Shown here: piece after piece, positions 61,131 through 64,000 of the stretch
Layout of the letters: every line of letters starts with the position of its first letter
Position numbering within the stretch: position 1 is the stretch's first letter
Origin: Ruminococcus_G sp964621905
Lineage (GTDB): Bacteria > Bacillota > Clostridia > Lachnospirales > Lachnospiraceae
Direction of reading: 5' to 3'
Assembly (NCBI GenBank): GCA_964621905.1
Contig: CAZUNG010000014.1
Coordinates: forward strand, 12,765-76,764
Length of the DNA: 64,000 nucleotides
Made by a program: the position numbers and the translations under genes
Notes under the pieces: generated by a model
Seen by the model: the letters and a program-made list of their open reading frames with translations, nothing else
Told to the model about the DNA's origin: nothing
Databases searched by the model: none

Positions 61131-63128
61131 ATGAAGCAGACAGAAGAAACCTGCTTGTTTTCCGGCAGTCTGGCAGTCTTTTTGGCCGCCCTGTTTTTTA
61201 CCGTCTGTCTGAAGGTTCCGGAACTTTCAGCTTTTATCTCATCAATCGGCAACATCAATTTAATCGTTTTTGCGGGGACCGTCATACTGTTCTGTCTTTC
61301 GTTTTTTTTCTTTTACCGAGCGTTTTGTTTCCGCAGCTGCCGTTTTTTGCAGAGACGTGCAGTCCGCAGTGTATGTTTTATTTTGACCGCACTTGGGTCA
61401 CTGCTCTTTTTTATTACCTCATTTTTAATGGAAGGGAACCTTACCGGCGGAGTATCTTACAAATATGTCTGGCATAATCTTCCGCTGCCGCTTGTCATAA
61501 CCCTGACTGGCATCTTTTGTGTCATGTTTTTTGGCCTGTGGCGCTTTCGCGAGGTTCCTCTCAAAACCTGGATTCTGTATCTCTTTTACGGCGGTATGAC
61601 CTTGCTGATGACATACACCTTCTATACTCCAAATATTTTCGGGCGCGGTCAGGCTGCAGATACCGCTCATGGCCACGCATATTTTAACTCTGTGTACAAT
61701 GTATTTCATGGAAGCGCCTATACGGAATACACCACCAGCATTTACGGGCATTACGCTCTTTTCTATAAACTTCCACTGAAGATCATGGGAGGGAATTTTC
61801 TTGATTTTGTGCTGATCACAGCATTGATCGGAGGCTTATGCTTTCTGTGCTCATTTTTAACGCTGCATCTCCTGGTTGACAATACGGTAATCCGTATCCT
61901 GGGCTGCATCTCCATGACGCTCCCCATTTTATCCATGAGAGGCGGATATTACTGGCAGGTATGGCCGCATCGGATTTTATTTCCCGCACTCCTGCTTTTA
62001 TTCGGGGCTTTCTGCCTGCGTTCAGGCAAACTAAACCGGCTGACCTGTATACTGGGGTATGTACTGTGCCTGGCAGGAATTGTCTGGAACACAGAAAGCG
62101 GCCTGATCTGCGCGGCTGCATGGGCGTCTCTCTGGCTCCTCCGGTATTTTATACTGCAAAAGCAATGTCTGTTATCTGTTTTGAAAACCGTGGTCTTTCA
62201 CGGTGCTGCTGTCCCTGCTGTTTTCTTCGGGGCATTCGGTCTTGTAAACCTTTATAACATTCTGCAGGATTCACCTGCCAATACCCTGCGTGAATTCCTG
62301 TTTCCGCTGATCTCTTCATCATACATGACAGATCTTCTCCACCTTGATCTTCCACTGTATCCGGCTGCTTACATGGGCGTTTTACTGCTCTTTTTTATCG
62401 CCGCTGCCTGGGGAATCTCTGCGATGAGATACTTTCAGCATTTCACATCCTCAAGGGTTCCCGTACTGCCTGCTTTCAGTTTTTTCCTGGCCGTGATTTC
62501 CCTTGGACAGATGACTTATTTTATGAACCGGCCGGCCTATCACAATCTGGATATCTGCCACCTCCAGGCAGTGCTGTGCCTGTGCATTCTGGCAGCCCCC
62601 GCACTGCCGCAGATGTGCAGATTTTCTTTCAAAAAGTTTTTTGTAAACTCATTCGCACAGCTTGGCAGAATCAGCCTTTGCACGGTATCGCTGTGCGTGC
62701 TGCTGGTGCTGACCCTTGGCACGGCGATACAGTACGCCTACAACAGTGATATCAAAAAAAATTATCACAATATGGAAGAACTCCAGGCATTCGCTGACAC
62801 AATCGAGCAGGAGATCCCCCCTCACACATACGGGTTCGGCGTATCAGTCTCAGAGATCTACAGTCTGCTTGGCTGGTCAACCAACTGCTATACGCTTGAT
62901 TTCACAGATTTGTCTGTGCGCCCCCAGGTCGCAGAGTACGTGATACAGGATATCAAGGATCGAAAGATCAAACAGGTCTTTACCGGCCAGGCAACCATCG
63001 AAAAAATGGAATCTTTCTCCCCTGAGTCAGCCCTCTGGTTCCATGAACATTTCACACTGGAAAAAGAATATGAATTTGGCGGCTCTGCCTTTCGATACTT
63101 TGTCGCAAAGGTCCCTTCCGCCGGCTGA
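61131..63128 (+). CDS. Polytopic membrane protein, GT-C glycosyltransferase-like
   Basis: 665 residues with about 13-14 membrane helices followed by an extracytoplasmic C-terminal domain (about 550-665). A loop after the fifth helix holds HGHAYFNSVYNVFHG and SIYGHYALFYKLP, in the place where GT-C enzymes carry their acidic/His active-site loop. I cannot assign a donor or acceptor. It could instead be a membrane protein of a polysaccharide pathway. AGGGGGAG lies before the ATG at 61131; the ATG at 61107 precedes that site and is rejected. Stands alone, convergent with the DivIVA-like gene. Confidence 0.7.
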   Translation: MKQTEETCLFSGSLAVFLAALFFTVCLKVPELSAFISSIGNINLIVFAGTVILFCLSFFFFYRAFCFRSCRFLQRRAVRSVCFILTALGSLLFFITSFLMEGNLTGGVSYKYVWHNLPLPLVITLTGIFCVMFFGLWRFREVPLKTWILYLFYGGMTLLMTYTFYTPNIFGRGQAADTAHGHAYFNSVYNVFHGSAYTEYTTSIYGHYALFYKLPLKIMGGNFLDFVLITALIGGLCFLCSFLTLHLLVDNTVIRILGCISMTLPILSMRGGYYWQVWPHRILFPALLLLFGAFCLRSGKLNRLTCILGYVLCLAGIVWNTESGLICAAAWASLWLLRYFILQKQCLLSVLKTVVFHGAAVPAVFFGAFGLVNLYNILQDSPANTLREFLFPLISSSYMTDLLHLDLPLYPAAYMGVLLLFFIAAAWGISAMRYFQHFTSSRVPVLPAFSFFLAVISLGQMTYFMNRPAYHNLDICHLQAVLCLCILAAPALPQMCRFSFKKFFVNSFAQLGRISLCTVSLCVLLVLTLGTAIQYAYNSDIKKNYHNMEELQAFADTIEQEIPPHTYGFGVSVSEIYSLLGWSTNCYTLDFTDLSVRPQVAEYVIQDIKDRKIKQVFTGQATIEKMESFSPESALWFHEHFTLEKEYEFGGSAFRYFVAKVPSAG

Positions 63129-63147
63129 AATTAAAACGGAAAGAATA

Positions 63148-63202
63148 ACAGGCCATTGTCCTTCCCCTCAGCTTTACATCAAGGGTACAGACAATGACCT
63201 GT
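63148..63202. terminator. Bidirectional terminator between convergent genes
   Basis: ACAGGCCATTGTC (63148-63160) pairs with GACAATGACCTGT (63190-63202), 13 pairs with one G-U on one strand, enclosing a smaller CCCT/AGGG stem. Followed by TTTCTT rightward and TATTCTTT leftward. Confidence 0.65.
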
Positions 63203-63205
63203 TTC

Positions 63206-63967
63206 TTATGCGTCCTCTCTGTCCTTACGCATGATTCCATGTTTAAAGAGAAATTTCTCAAGATCTTCCTCTGTCAGATCATCGGCATCGTCCAGACTGT
63301 CTTCAAGGTCAAGATCTTTCCTGATTTTACGTTCAATCTCACGCATGGATTTTCCGGCAGCTTCCAATTCCGGATCCTGTTCCTCAAAATCAGTTTCAAA
63401 ATCAGCTGTGGTATCTTCCTCAAAATTCAAAAGCGATTCCGGCATTGTACTGATGATACTGTGAACCTCTTTATAGGAAGTCATAAAACGCTGCTGTGCC
63501 TGATTAATCAGTTCTACAATCGCATTCATCTCCTCCTGTACTGCTATGTATTTATTTTGCCCGTCGACAAGCCGTTTATCAACCTCAGACTGTACCGTAT
63601 CGATACGTTTCTGCGCTTCCTTCTCCGCCTGGCGCACGATATCATCCGCCTTTTTCTGAGCATCCTTTATAATATTTTCAGCCCGAATCTGAGATTCCAG
63701 TACGAGCCTTGAGATACTCTCATAGTGATCAATATATTTTTGGTATTTATTTTTAATGTTGCGCTCCAGCTGCTCTTTCTGTTCTTCCTTTGCAGCAAGG
63801 CGCTGTGCCAGCTCCTCGATTTTGCTGTTTTTCTTTTGAATCTCCTTGGCAAGACGCGTGATTTCTCCCGTATGAGTTTCTTTCATCTTCCTCATCTGCT
63901 CCATCACATCATCCTTGTCATACCCCCCCATTAATGTTGTTTTAAACAATGCTTGAAAAAATACCAT
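63206..63967 (-). CDS. DivIVA-like coiled-coil protein
   Basis: 253 residues. The N-terminal TTLMGGYDKDDVMEQMRKMKE resembles the membrane-binding GYDKxEVD start of DivIVA/GpsB proteins. A long heptad-rich coiled coil (about 30-130, rich in Glu, Lys, Gln and Ala) and a strongly acidic C-terminal part with DLEDSLDDADDLTEEDLEKF follow. Such proteins mark curved membrane or septa and recruit partners. An in-frame TAG lies just upstream (63977-63979), so the start is within view. ATG 63967 is the best candidate, though its ribosome site is weak. Confidence 0.7.
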   Translation of the reverse strand: MVFFQALFKTTLMGGYDKDDVMEQMRKMKETHTGEITRLAKEIQKKNSKIEELAQRLAAKEEQKEQLERNIKNKYQKYIDHYESISRLVLESQIRAENIIKDAQKKADDIVRQAEKEAQKRIDTVQSEVDKRLVDGQNKYIAVQEEMNAIVELINQAQQRFMTSYKEVHSIISTMPESLLNFEEDTTADFETDFEEQDPELEAAGKSMREIERKIRKDLDLEDSLDDADDLTEEDLEKFLFKHGIMRKDREDA

Positions 63968-64000
63968 CTCAATCAACTATAACGGAATTGCTCGGACAAC

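Noticed and set aside
1..64000. CRISPR array, prophage, insertion sequence or transposon
   Set aside because: No regularly spaced direct repeats, no transposase or integrase motifs and no terminal inverted repeats were seen. The repeats present are within surface-protein genes or the tRNA spacer.

Overview
The window looks like a chromosomal segment of a spore-forming, anaerobic Firmicute of the Clostridia, most likely a gut Lachnospiraceae. The evidence is the sporulation genes (spoIIE, yabP, yabQ, cwlD, a CotS-type protein), the order mazG-HU-rqcP-yabP-yabQ-divIC-spoIIE-tilS-hpt-ftsH, a 16-cysteine ferredoxin, a prolyl-tRNA synthetase of the archaeal/eukaryotic type, two cobalamin riboswitches, and strong AGGAGG ribosome binding sites. 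Most genes lie on the minus strand.

Layout. 1-9.3 kb: end of uvrC, a first ftsH, a DUF1846 gene, pyrG, remains of a cation/proton antiporter, a polyferredoxin, galE and a LysR regulator. 9.35-32.3 kb: two cobalamin-riboswitch units read leftward. One is a single very large secreted protein (beta-propeller + DUF4430). The other is an apparent 11-gene operon: toroid protein, DUF4430 protein, membrane-anchored toroid protein, small DUF4430 protein, ECF transporter T, fused double ATPase and S component, then MoxR, DUF58, a transglutaminase-like membrane protein and a leucine-rich-repeat protein. 32.4-34.4 kb: a GHKL/LytTR two-component pair. 34.6-41.3 kb: a Gfo/Idh/MocA oxidoreductase with an operator-like palindrome, a YbaK/DUF3786/GreA/phosphodiesterase-fold operon, and a GGDEF protein with an AraC regulator. 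41.6-44.1 kb: tRNA-Leu, tRNA-Tyr and a GH13 glycosidase. 44.4-52.4 kb: the conserved sporulation/division/tRNA-modification cluster. 52.4-63.97 kb: phosphoglucomutase, CotS-like protein, CCA-adding enzyme, ProS, dCMP deaminase, an LMW-phosphatase homologue without its catalytic cysteine, Sua5/TsaC, CwlD, a polytopic membrane protein and a DivIVA-like coiled-coil protein.

The most interesting system is the riboswitch-controlled region. Mammalian intrinsic factor and transcobalamin bind B12 between an alpha/alpha toroid domain and a small beta domain that is the namesake of DUF4430. Here toroid and DUF4430 proteins alternate in one operon with a complete ECF importer, all downstream of a cobalamin aptamer and terminator. 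A second aptamer controls a DUF4430 domain fused to a beta-propeller. I infer a Gram-positive surface system that captures corrinoids with a split transcobalamin-like receptor and passes them to a dedicated ECF transporter. The co-transcribed MoxR-DUF58-transglutaminase-like module has lost the expected catalytic Cys and Asp, which suggests a non-enzymatic assembly or surface role.
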